The notes beneath the pieces were generated by a model. The model did no database searches and was not told the origin of the DNA. It saw only the letters and a list, made by a program, of their open reading frames with translations. Source: JAISFI01 sp031553775 (lineage in GTDB: Bacteria; Bacteroidota; Bacteroidia; Bacteroidales; Azobacteroidaceae). From it: 64,000 nt of DNA. Positions 10,701 through 18,561 of this stretch are shown piece by piece. Position 1 is the stretch's first letter, and every line of letters starts with the position of its first letter. Position numbers and translations under genes: made by a program. The DNA lies in the NCBI GenBank assembly GCA_031553775.1, contig JAVBLA010000014.1, positions 11,602-75,601 of the forward strand, written 5' to 3'.

Positions 10701-11783
10701 GGCTTTATCCAATAGATATTGTACATAAAAACCGGTACCATCCGCACAATATTTGGTTTCCATTTTACGGTCAAACAGGCGCGTGAGGGTTTCACCGCTT
10801 TTGCCCAACGGAGAACCGGACAGTTGATTTGCGGGTGTCGTCCCGGCTGTGATATCGACAGGGAAAGGCAATGTGTTATCTACAAACGGGATACCGAACA
10901 GTTGCCATTCGGCAATTTTTATATCGGTGCTGCCGGTTGCGGTCAGCCGGTAGTAACGGGCAGCATAGGTACTGGCATTGGTTGTATTCCGGGTATAGGC
11001 TAACAATGTAAGATCGCCCATGCCCACTAACTTATAAGATGCATAATTCAAGCGTTTCCAGGTACTTCCATCCGTTGAGTATTCCACTTTCCATGTATTC
11101 ACAGAAACGCCTCTTCCCGCAGCAAGAAGCATGGAGGTGACTACCTTCGGCTCTTTACAATCAACAGTAATCGTGGTAGATGTTACTCCGGGTACTTCGT
11201 AATATGTTTGCTCATTATTATCTGTTAAAAATGCAAGGCTCGCATTGTTATGTTCGGCCGTGATAATGGCATCGTCTGTAAAATCAGAGGGATAAGCCAT
11301 GTTCACAGTGGACGGACGGGGTATAACCGTAGAGGTCCGGTAGATTTCAAATTTATCGAAGTTCGGGCCGTTTTCCTTTTCTGCACCAATACGTATTACA
11401 TTGGTACCGGCATCCAGGTAAATAAAAGTAGAAGTGGTACTGGGTGGCGGAGCATTCCAGTCTTTAGAATCTTTTGACCAAAGCAGTTTCCGCTCGTATT
11501 GGTTTACCTTCACGGAGAAGGGACGGGCGCTGCCCATGGAGTAGGCACGGAATTCATAGGTACCGGCCTGGGCAATCTCCACATTCTCATACAAATAGTA
11601 GGAATCTGTATTGATCAGAAAATCATGTACGTACTTGCCGCCGGAAAAACCGGAAACAGAGGATGTTTTCAAATCACCGAATAGTTTAGCATCTTCGGCT
11701 TCCAATATTATCGGGAATTGGGCCGAAGCGTATAAGTGGAAGAAGAGAAAGGTTAGAACGGAGACAAGTCGTATATGATTCAT
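7749..11783 (-). CDS. GH3 beta-glycosidase with CBM, discoidin and PA14 modules and a T9SS tail
   Basis: I chose ATG 11783 because it gives a clean signal peptide (MNHIRLVSVLTFLFFHLYAS). The longer start at 11843 would translate an intergenic AT-rich repeat. The protein is 1344 residues: a CBM6/35-like domain (FPIILEAEDA, about 23-158), two F5/8 type C domains (about 161-301 and 308-441), the GH3 barrel (about 463-714) with the nucleophile Asp in MSDWGS near 683, and the GH3 C-terminal sandwich. A PA14 domain (about 858-984) is inserted in that sandwich, as in many beta-glucosidases. A fibronectin III-like domain (about 1144-1241) and a T9SS tail (IRIYDPSGVL, LSRGMYIAHI) follow. GH3 enzymes remove terminal beta-linked glucose, xylose or similar sugars. 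The N-terminal 440 residues are shared with the GH2 protein at 42548. Confidence 0.92.
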   Translation of the reverse strand: MNHIRLVSVLTFLFFHLYASAQFPIILEAEDAKLFGDLKTSSVSGFSGGKYVHDFLINTDSYYLYENVEIAQAGTYEFRAYSMGSARPFSVKVNQYERKLLWSKDSKDWNAPPPSTTSTFIYLDAGTNVIRIGAEKENGPNFDKFEIYRTSTVIPRPSTVNMAYPSDFTDDAIITAEHNNASLAFLTDNNEQTYYEVPGVTSTTITVDCKEPKVVTSMLLAAGRGVSVNTWKVEYSTDGSTWKRLNYASYKLVGMGDLTLLAYTRNTTNASTYAARYYRLTATGSTDIKIAEWQLFGIPFVDNTLPFPVDITAGTTPANQLSGSPLGKSGETLTRLFDRKMETKYCADGTGFYVQYLLDKAYKFSSYSVTSANDAPERDPKLWSFSGYNPEEGWIELDERTDISFPGRYTTLTFNIRSDKEFTAFMLEVSSIKAGSTVQLGNCQVFGTPTGNPAVTPEVPGTSGTSAERAATLVRLMTKSEKLSYVGGVDWMYTRDIPRLGIPRMKMSDGPQGLGTWGESTAYPCALLLAASWNEPLAWSYGEALALDCRARGVNILLGPGVNIHRAPMCGRNFEYMGEDPYLTSRTAVGYIKGLQDNGVMGVIKHFTANFQEYDRNYISSDIDKRTLNEIYFPAFKAAVQEAKVGSVMSSYNLLNGIWTTHDPWLLRTVLRDQWGFQGILMSDWGSTHACLPAANAGLDLEMAGGEKMNPDSLRYYLREGSLSMQTINEKVYHILETMIRFGFMDKVQTDPSIPLDNPYTSQAALKVAREGMVLLKNENNILPLKSDKIKKVVVVGRNSGRYVTGGGSGRVDPIHYVSFYDGIAALGAKKGIEVSYIDEYDHMDRVMYTSTGSNEKGFKGEYFNNTSLQGTATGTRTDKKIDFNFQTGTGVSGIGTGNYSVRWTGELRPEESGEYTFTLGGDDGFRLYINDTKVIDDWNDGQERYKTYKQTLTAGSKYQIKVEYYQGGGAAIIDFYWSKTGAGDYFLTTLNAADAVIACIGHDSSSEAEAGDRSFELPSYSKALIAKAIQSQKPVIAVVNAGGNVEMQSWEPSLKGLLWAWYAGQEGGTALAEILFGDVNPSGKLPVTFEKKWSDNPVYNSYYDSDGDKHVRFTEGIFMGYRGYDKLGRTVQYPFGYGLSYTTFNLSQLTSEETTENNALLKVTCELKNTGGVAGAQVVQLYVGKKDGSPVERPQKELKAYRKVYLEPGESQVVTMYLSKDAFSYFDIDKNTFVVDEGKYELSLGFSSRDIRLTKETNVEDNTNLKMLSLASAGLHPSVVNMGESVTIGAGIASDIRIYDPSGVLRSHQKNSDIITTYHLSRGMYIAHIGVENRDLRGKFIVK

Positions 11784-11790
11784 TTGTAAA

Positions 11791-11823
11791 TAATTGAAAA
11801 TTGAAAATTGAGAATTGAAAATT
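11791..11823. repeat. Short tandem AATTGAAAATT-type repeat
   Basis: About three and a half copies of an AATTGAAA/AATTGAGA unit lie just upstream of the GH3 start. Such repeats are common in Bacteroidetes intergenic DNA and here create a false N-terminal extension of the GH3 frame. Confidence 0.8.
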
Positions 11824-11851
11824 ATTAAATTGGCAAAGGCCAATTTAATAA
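11822..11851 (-). terminator. Perfect 13-bp hairpin between the DUF4886 gene and GH3
   Basis: Arms 11822-11834 and 11839-11851 pair perfectly around a four-base loop. In the minus-strand RNA the stem is followed by AAUUUUC, only a weak U-tract. It may be a partial terminator or a stem that protects the mRNA end. Confidence 0.5.
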
Positions 11852-11882
11852 CATGTTATTTGGGGTTCTTTAGTGAATTAAT

Positions 11883-11929
11883 GATGTGCCAATAGTGAGA
11901 ATATCTAAAAAATCAACTATTGACACATC
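11883..11929 (-). terminator. Hairpin directly after the DUF4886-GLUG gene
   Basis: Arms 11883-11896 and 11916-11929 form a 14-bp stem. The one non-Watson-Crick pair is C-A on the plus strand but a G-U wobble in the minus-strand RNA, which fits a structure working in that transcript. There is no U-tract and the loop is 19 bases. Confidence 0.45.
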
Positions 11930-11945
11930 CTCATAACCGTATTAA

Positions 11946-14900
11946 TTACGGATTCATTACTTTCATTACCGAGCCGGTTCCATTGGCAACGATTTTAAGG
12001 ATATACAATCCTTTTGCCGGTAAAGAACAGGTGTATTCTCCGGTGGCTTTTCTTTCGGAGATTAATTGTCCGTGAATGTTATACAGTATTACTGCCGTAT
12101 TTGCGTCCAGACCGGAAACAGTCAACACATTGTCTGAAACACGGATATTGTACAACTCCGAAACAATCCGTTCTCCCATAGAAGAATTCTGCTGCTGCCA
12201 TTTCAGGATCGGATAAGCATCTACGATAGTCCAGACATCTGTAAAATCCCAGTGCAAGGTTCCTGTATAGAAAGTTTTCGACATGGCATCGGCATCGTTC
12301 GGGAGGTTCAACCCGTTACGGTTATACGCAGTACCGTCTGCAATAGTTTGAGAACCGACTAATGTGGTGCTGATGGAATAATTATTATTGAACTTAGCGA
12401 AACTTTCGCGTCCACTCCAACTGCAAATACGGAAAGGGGTTCCTCCTTTGATAGACGTTGCCAGATTCAAGCAATTTTCGATATATACATTTCCATCTCT
12501 ATCTATCAGTCCCACCATAGAACCGACATGACCACCTGCGGAAAGCGTTCCTGTATAGTAACAATTCTTAACGGTGGCTCCTCCTTCAAAAGTAGCCGCT
12601 GTAATTCCGGACGACTGATGTTCCCGGGCCTTAATGGTCGCAGAAATGTAGCAGTTTTCGATAATTGCTCCCGACTTTGCATAACCGGCAATTCCGGCGG
12701 CCCTGTCTCTTGCTTCAATAGAACTGTTGGCAACATAACAGCGTGATATTGTGCCTCCTTCCATAATACCGGCAAATCCTGCGATATTGTCGTATCCATT
12801 GAAAGACAGTCCTTCTAATCCTAAATCTTTGACTGTTGCATCTTTTGTTTTCCTGAACAATCCGATAAGCGATGTTCCGGTATTTTCATATTTGAGACCT
12901 TTGATTACATGTCCTTTTCCATCAAAAGTTCCTGTAAACGGCTCGTTTTCAGAACATAATCCTGCAAAACCAACACCAGTCATATCTATATCCCCGGCAA
13001 GTTCAAAAGTCAAGGTCGGATTAGCAGTCACCAATGGTAAATCTCCCGAAGCAGAAATCTTAATCGCACCTGTCGGTATTAGTTTTATACGTAAAACACC
13101 ATTTGTCAATTCATAATCCGTGCTCTGAGCAGAAATCGTAATATCGGCATCTTCCGGAGCATTGATTGAACCTGTTACCGTTGCAATATTATTGACAATA
13201 TTTAATTTAGAATTACTTCCTGTAAAATTCAGGTCGAGTCCTCTGAGCGACTTGATTTCCTTCAGATCGATTGTATTGCCGGTTTGCAAAGCATATATAT
13301 CTTTCACATTTGTCAATTGAACTTTCACTGGTTTTTGCTGTATCTTCAGCACGGGATAACCGGCCTCCAACATTTCCCAGGTCTGATCAAAATCCCAGCC
13401 TAAATCGTTTTGATAGAACGCTTTGGTTTTTGCTTTTGAAGCAGTAACATCTGTTCCGTTTTCAGCAGTAACATTCGCACTACCCGAATCCGTAAAAGTA
13501 TGAGTAGACAAGGCATAATTATTGGTGAATGTTGCATTAGCCGTGCCGTTGATACTGGCAATCCGGTAACGGGCACCACAATTTACTTCCTCAGCCAGAT
13601 TCACGCAGTTTTGTATCGTAAGGGCAGATGCATTATTTTTTAAGGCTACGATACCACCTGCACGATTAGAATTCTTCACTGTCAATAAACCGGAGAAATA
13701 ACAGTTGGCAATACGTCCAGCAGGATCACTTCCTTCAGATACACCAACAAGACCACCACCCTGAAATTCTCTCGAATAAACGGTTGACGAAGAATAACAG
13801 TTTTGAATCAACCCACCGCCATTGTCACCGCGTTCCAATTGTCCGGCCAAAGAGCCAACATGATCACGGCCTTCAATATAACTGTTAGAGATATAACAAT
13901 TCTCAATAGTACCACCCTGTATTTTACCGGCAAATCCGCCGACATTGGCATTTCCGTTAATTGAAGCATTTTCAATTCCTAAATTTTTAATCGTTCCGCT
14001 CAAATGCCTGAACAAACCAATCTGTTCGGTAGATGCATCATTTATCTTAATGCCCCGGATCACGTGATTATTTCCATTGAAAGTTCCACTATAAACAGAA
14101 ACTAAATTTGCCGCCGTCCAGTCTCCCGATACGGTAATATCATTCAACAGGATGTAATTATTCGAATTGATCTGGGTAGCCGCCATTCCAACCAGGTCGG
14201 CCTCTGATTTAAGTTCTATTGGTTTATCGAGATCTTCGTTGTCGTCAAAATCACCATTTTGATATTCCCGAGCTACAATCTGCAAGGCGTTAATATAATA
14301 GAAACTATTAACGTTGTTGTTATTCGGACCTGCGCTGACAGTCAACTTTATTTCACCCTTGGCATTCGGTTTGATTGCTTTCACAAAAGCAAGTACAGAA
14401 GTATTGTTTGCCGCATTTACAAAAGTGCGCTTTCTGTTTTCTCCAAATAATAGGTGTTGGGTTTCGCGGTTATCACTGGAACCTTGTCTGGAAGAGAAAA
14501 TATAGAAGTCGTATACTAAATTTTTATTCAGGTGAGAGAACATAAATCCTCCTGTAGGCTGAATTGTCCGATTCTCAAAATTTCCTTTGGAATAACCCCA
14601 TAAGCTCGACTTAGAAACATCTTCCGGCATATTCAAAGAAGTAGTGGTAGATGTTGCCCCTGCTGTATTGGCTTCATTAAAGTCGTCATCCAGCATAACA
14701 ATCATTTCAGTATCACTTCCTCCGGTATCTTTTAGACCGAAAACATATTTATTAGTTAGTGCCACACTATTCCAACCGGTAGCAGTTGTGATACTCCCCA
14801 TGTTAATTTTTATGGGAGCAAGCGGAACAATTGTATTGTCACCGGTATATCCCATATTACTCATAGAAGTAACAGCATTCGGGGTAGTTACGGCAGCATG

Positions 14901-15698
14901 GGCCGAATGTTGAGCTACCAATGCTTCGATTTCACTTACAGTTGAAGGACGGTAGGTATTACCCACCGGGCTTTTTCCGGTAAAAACTTCTAACCAGGTA
15001 CAAGCAGCGGTATAGCGACCTAAACCATAAGTCAGGTGATAACCATCGCGATTGAATATATCTCCCAGGAAACTGCTTCTTCCATTTTGAATAGCAGTTC
15101 CTGCAGGAATCAGGATTTCGAGTTCGCTGTGATTAGCCATTGCCGTGTTTGTAGCAGTAACAATGGCTTGAAACATAGTGGTCTGATTATTATTATAGTT
15201 AGCAAATCCGCTATGAGTAGAGTCTTTGGCATACGCCCAGGTACGGTGTATGGCATATTTCACCAACGGATTTGTCGCTTTTGCTTTTACATAATTCAGT
15301 AGATAACCCAACCAGGGTTCATAAGTATTGGGAAGTCCAGAATCCTGGCTTACCTGTTGGAAAGTAATATAATCCCAAGCCTCATCGAGTATACAGTATT
15401 CGAGTGTTTTGCCGGTATTGTTGGTCCTGACTCCATTTACCACTTTACGGTATTCAAAATCGGCGATATTGTTATTTACCACGTTCCAGTGAGATTCAAA
15501 TCCCTGTCCGCCACGATAAGCATTTCCGATAATCAGTTTATCTCCATTTTTTTCGGCAAGTTCGTATAAATATTGTTCTACGGCATCTTCCGAGAAGCTA
15601 TTACCGATAGCCAATATCCGGATATCCTTTCCATAAAGGGAAACAGAAATAATAAAAAAGGAAAGGATTAAGATGATGTAAGATTTTGCGTTCTTCAT
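11946..15698 (-). CDS. DUF4886 SGNH-type esterase fused to GLUG-repeat beta-helix, T9SS-exported
   Basis: This 1250-residue protein has a signal peptide (1-23). Residues 24-280 match DUF4886 of the SGNH hydrolase superfamily, with the serine block AIGNSFSEDA and an Asp-His pair in NRDGYHLTYGLGRY. A beta-sandwich (about 286-476) resembles the repeat units of the protein at 1-3413. Two GLUG-repeat regions (about 493-789 and 896-1169), with recurring NCYxS and GGFAG signatures, are separated by an Ig-like linker; GLUG runs are thought to form beta-helices. A T9SS tail ends the protein (ILYNIHGQLIS, LPAKGLYILKI). SGNH enzymes remove acetyl or other esters, so surface de-esterification of the glycan is likely. 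The GLUG part may bind the polymer; that is inference. Confidence 0.82.
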   Translation of the reverse strand: MKNAKSYIILILSFFIISVSLYGKDIRILAIGNSFSEDAVEQYLYELAEKNGDKLIIGNAYRGGQGFESHWNVVNNNIADFEYRKVVNGVRTNNTGKTLEYCILDEAWDYITFQQVSQDSGLPNTYEPWLGYLLNYVKAKATNPLVKYAIHRTWAYAKDSTHSGFANYNNNQTTMFQAIVTATNTAMANHSELEILIPAGTAIQNGRSSFLGDIFNRDGYHLTYGLGRYTAACTWLEVFTGKSPVGNTYRPSTVSEIEALVAQHSAHAAVTTPNAVTSMSNMGYTGDNTIVPLAPIKINMGSITTATGWNSVALTNKYVFGLKDTGGSDTEMIVMLDDDFNEANTAGATSTTTSLNMPEDVSKSSLWGYSKGNFENRTIQPTGGFMFSHLNKNLVYDFYIFSSRQGSSDNRETQHLLFGENRKRTFVNAANNTSVLAFVKAIKPNAKGEIKLTVSAGPNNNNVNSFYYINALQIVAREYQNGDFDDNEDLDKPIELKSEADLVGMAATQINSNNYILLNDITVSGDWTAANLVSVYSGTFNGNNHVIRGIKINDASTEQIGLFRHLSGTIKNLGIENASINGNANVGGFAGKIQGGTIENCYISNSYIEGRDHVGSLAGQLERGDNGGGLIQNCYSSSTVYSREFQGGGLVGVSEGSDPAGRIANCYFSGLLTVKNSNRAGGIVALKNNASALTIQNCVNLAEEVNCGARYRIASINGTANATFTNNYALSTHTFTDSGSANVTAENGTDVTASKAKTKAFYQNDLGWDFDQTWEMLEAGYPVLKIQQKPVKVQLTNVKDIYALQTGNTIDLKEIKSLRGLDLNFTGSNSKLNIVNNIATVTGSINAPEDADITISAQSTDYELTNGVLRIKLIPTGAIKISASGDLPLVTANPTLTFELAGDIDMTGVGFAGLCSENEPFTGTFDGKGHVIKGLKYENTGTSLIGLFRKTKDATVKDLGLEGLSFNGYDNIAGFAGIMEGGTISRCYVANSSIEARDRAAGIAGYAKSGAIIENCYISATIKAREHQSSGITAATFEGGATVKNCYYTGTLSAGGHVGSMVGLIDRDGNVYIENCLNLATSIKGGTPFRICSWSGRESFAKFNNNYSISTTLVGSQTIADGTAYNRNGLNLPNDADAMSKTFYTGTLHWDFTDVWTIVDAYPILKWQQQNSSMGERIVSELYNIRVSDNVLTVSGLDANTAVILYNIHGQLISERKATGEYTCSLPAKGLYILKIVANGTGSVMKVMNP

Positions 15699-15730
15699 AA
15701 GTTTTACTTTAATTTTTGAATTTGAAGAAA

Positions 15731-15774
15731 GCTAAAGAAGGTGTATTTTCAGTATTTAACACACCTTCTTCAGC
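15731..15774 (-). terminator. Hairpin between two GLUG-repeat genes
   Basis: Arms 15731-15744 and 15761-15774 form a 14-bp stem. Its only irregular pair is a U-G wobble in the minus-strand RNA (A-C on the other strand). There is no U-tract, so it may serve as an mRNA stabiliser or attenuator rather than a strict terminator. Confidence 0.45.
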
Positions 15775-15811
15775 ATTTCTGCATTTATTACCCGTTTATT
15801 ACATCAGAATA

Positions 15812-18472
15812 TTACTTGTTGACTACTTTTGCAACAGATTCTTTTACTCCGGCAACAATTTTAACTATATACAAGCCTTTTGCAGGTAATTGATAAGTAT
15901 ATTCTCCGGAAGCTTTTTCCTTCGTAACTAATTGTCCATAAATATTATAGATGGTTATCACTGTATTTTCCTCCAGGTTAGAGATACAGATGGTTCCATT
16001 AGAGGTACAAACTGTATACAAACACTCTGCAGATTGAGTTTGTACTGGAGAATTCATTTTAAATACTTTCAACACAGGATAATCATTTCCACCATCAAAA
16101 GTCCAGACATCAGTAAAATTCCAGGTTAGTGTTCCACTATAGAATGCAGAAGACTTAGCATCTGCATCATCAGACAGGTTCAAACCATTCCTATTGGTAG
16201 CTGTACCATCAGTTACTACAACAGCGGTAGAGAGATTACTTCCGACCAAAGTAGTGCTGACAGAATAGTTATTGGTAAAATGGGCGTAACTTTCCCGGCT
16301 TCCCCAGCTACAAATACGATATGGGCCATAGCCAGTTACAAAAGATGAAAGATTCAGGCAATTTTCAATATAAACATCACCATCCTGGTCAATCAATCCG
16401 ATCATGGCTCCACCATGTCCTCCACCCTGAAGTTCCCCGACAAAGTAGCAATTCTTAATTTTAGCACCTCCGCTAAAAGCAGCTGCCGCAATACCTCCCA
16501 ACTGATGACTACGTCCTGTAATAAGAGCATTTACATAACAGTCTTCAATTTGAATTCCGCTCAGAACTCTTCCAGCAATACCACCTGCGCGATCATTTGC
16601 ATTGACAGAACTATTATTTACATAACACTGTTCTATTTTTCCACCTTCGGCAATACCTACAATTCCGCCTATATCACTTCCACCTTTGAAGTTCGCATTT
16701 TCAATGCCCAGGTTTTTGATGGTTGCACCCTTGGTTTTCCGGAATAATCCCATTATACCGGTCGACTCATTATCATATGAAAGTCCGGAGATCACATATC
16801 CTTTTCCATCAAATGTACCGGTAAAAGGAACACTTTCCGTACATAATCCGGTAAATGCGATACCGCTCATATCAATATTATTTTTCAACTCAAAACTTTT
16901 TGTAGAATTAGAATTTACAAGTTCCAAATCTTCAGGAGTAGAAATTCCGACAATTCCCGCAGGCATTAATACAATATTTACCACTGTCTTGTCCAAAATA
17001 AACCCAGGTATCGCAGAGATAGTAACAGTGACTCTTTCCAGGCTGTTAATGGTTCCTTCCGGCGTAACAATATTATCAACAATATTAATTTTATTACTGT
17101 TCTTTGTATAGGACAAGCGAACGCCATTATAGGTGATAATTTTATTCAGGTCGATTGACTCTCCATTCTGCAATACATAAGTTTTATTCAGGTTCATTAC
17201 CGGAGTTTTGATAGCCAGTCCGGAAGCTGTTTGCCATTTAAGTACCGGATATCCATCTTTCAATAAAATCCAGTTATCATTAAAATCCCAACCTAATGTA
17301 TTCAGGTAAAAGGATTGGGTTTTAGCCATCCCTGCAGAAATACTGATTCCATTTTCCGAAGCCCCTCCATGGGTATTTGTAAGTGATTCCAAAGCATAAT
17401 TATTTGTAAGAGTAGCTGTTTTTCCATTTAGACTTGTGATTCTGTAAATCTCCGAGCTGATAACCTCAGCTGCCAGGTTCACACAATTTTCAATGGTAAC
17501 TTTATTGTCCACACCTACCAGGGCCATGATTCCACCGGCCCTATTTGTTCCATTACGGGTAAGCTTACCAGAAAAATAGCAATTAGAAATTATACTAATC
17601 CCATTATCGGTTGCCTGCCCTACAACTCCACCAGCCTGATAAGAGCGGGAAGTCACATCAGCTGAAGAATAACAATTTTCAATAATAGTAGATGTAGATG
17701 TAGAACCGAACAAGCGACCCAGGACACCTCCCACATTATCATTTCCACTAATAGAACAGTCTGAAGAATACGACAGTTTGAGAATTGATTCAAACAAACG
17801 TCCTACAACACCTCCCACATCTCCGTTTCCATAGATCGTTGCTTTTTCTGCATAACATTTTTCAACAATGGTGCTTTGACATGTCCGGCCAACAATACCT
17901 CCAACCAATCCCGTTCCTGTAACCGAAGTATTGAGCACACGGCAATTAATAATTTTCGGAGACTGTGCTGCATTATCCTTATCCGCATTACCGACAAGAC
18001 CACCTAATCTATCTGCCGATTTAGTGACAGTACTATTGATGACCCAGCAGTTTTCCAGTATACCTCCACGAAGTCCACCTACAATGATTCCTGTACCGTT
18101 CCCATTGGAAGCTCCATTCACACTGGCATTTTCAAATCCCAGATTTTTGACGGTACCCCTTACATACCGGAAAAAACCGGTAGCATCCGATGTGGTACCA
18201 TTAAAAGTAAAGTTTTTAATAACATGCCCATTGCCATCGAATGTTCCTTTGAAACTCCAGACTAATTGGGATTCTGTCCAGGTTTCACCGGCCAGATCGA
18301 TATCATTCATCAGAATATAACTTTTATCAGCGGCCTCGTTGGCGTCACTTCGGAGAGCCCGAAGCCCGGCAACATCAGTAATTTCGATTGTTTGCCCAAA
18401 TGCAGGGGCGAAACAAACGCAGCAGATTGCCAATAAGGCAAACCATCGATTAGTAATGTTAATTTTTTTCAT
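15812..18472 (-). CDS. GLUG-repeat surface protein with T9SS tail
   Basis: ATG 18472 was chosen because it gives a normal signal peptide (NRWFALLAICCVCFAPAFGQ); the open frame extends 27 codons further but without signal-like sequence. The protein is 886 residues. It consists almost wholly of GLUG-type repeats in two blocks, with recurring motifs such as NLGFENA, GGIVGR, IENCYSS and GRDHVGG-like segments, separated by an Ig-like region. The T9SS tail (ITIYNIYGQLV, LPAKGLYIVKI) is nearly identical to that of the next gene at 11946, so the two are recent paralogs. No catalytic residues are recognisable. GLUG proteins are poorly studied; a beta-helix adhesin or glycan-binding role at the surface is the likeliest reading. 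It follows GH76 by 89 bases. Confidence 0.82.
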   Translation of the reverse strand: MKKINITNRWFALLAICCVCFAPAFGQTIEITDVAGLRALRSDANEAADKSYILMNDIDLAGETWTESQLVWSFKGTFDGNGHVIKNFTFNGTTSDATGFFRYVRGTVKNLGFENASVNGASNGNGTGIIVGGLRGGILENCWVINSTVTKSADRLGGLVGNADKDNAAQSPKIINCRVLNTSVTGTGLVGGIVGRTCQSTIVEKCYAEKATIYGNGDVGGVVGRLFESILKLSYSSDCSISGNDNVGGVLGRLFGSTSTSTIIENCYSSADVTSRSYQAGGVVGQATDNGISIISNCYFSGKLTRNGTNRAGGIMALVGVDNKVTIENCVNLAAEVISSEIYRITSLNGKTATLTNNYALESLTNTHGGASENGISISAGMAKTQSFYLNTLGWDFNDNWILLKDGYPVLKWQTASGLAIKTPVMNLNKTYVLQNGESIDLNKIITYNGVRLSYTKNSNKINIVDNIVTPEGTINSLERVTVTISAIPGFILDKTVVNIVLMPAGIVGISTPEDLELVNSNSTKSFELKNNIDMSGIAFTGLCTESVPFTGTFDGKGYVISGLSYDNESTGIMGLFRKTKGATIKNLGIENANFKGGSDIGGIVGIAEGGKIEQCYVNNSSVNANDRAGGIAGRVLSGIQIEDCYVNALITGRSHQLGGIAAAAFSGGAKIKNCYFVGELQGGGHGGAMIGLIDQDGDVYIENCLNLSSFVTGYGPYRICSWGSRESYAHFTNNYSVSTTLVGSNLSTAVVVTDGTATNRNGLNLSDDADAKSSAFYSGTLTWNFTDVWTFDGGNDYPVLKVFKMNSPVQTQSAECLYTVCTSNGTICISNLEENTVITIYNIYGQLVTKEKASGEYTYQLPAKGLYIVKIVAGVKESVAKVVNK

Positions 18473-18561
18473 AAATACAAATTTAAAAATTAGAAATTGT
18501 AACCATTGTTTCATTTTGAGCAAATAACATGTCGGTTGAAAATACCCTTTCAATTGTCGAT

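Noticed and set aside
11784..11843. Longer N-terminus for the GH3 protein
   Set aside because: The extra codons translate an AT-rich intergenic repeat and would hide the signal peptide.
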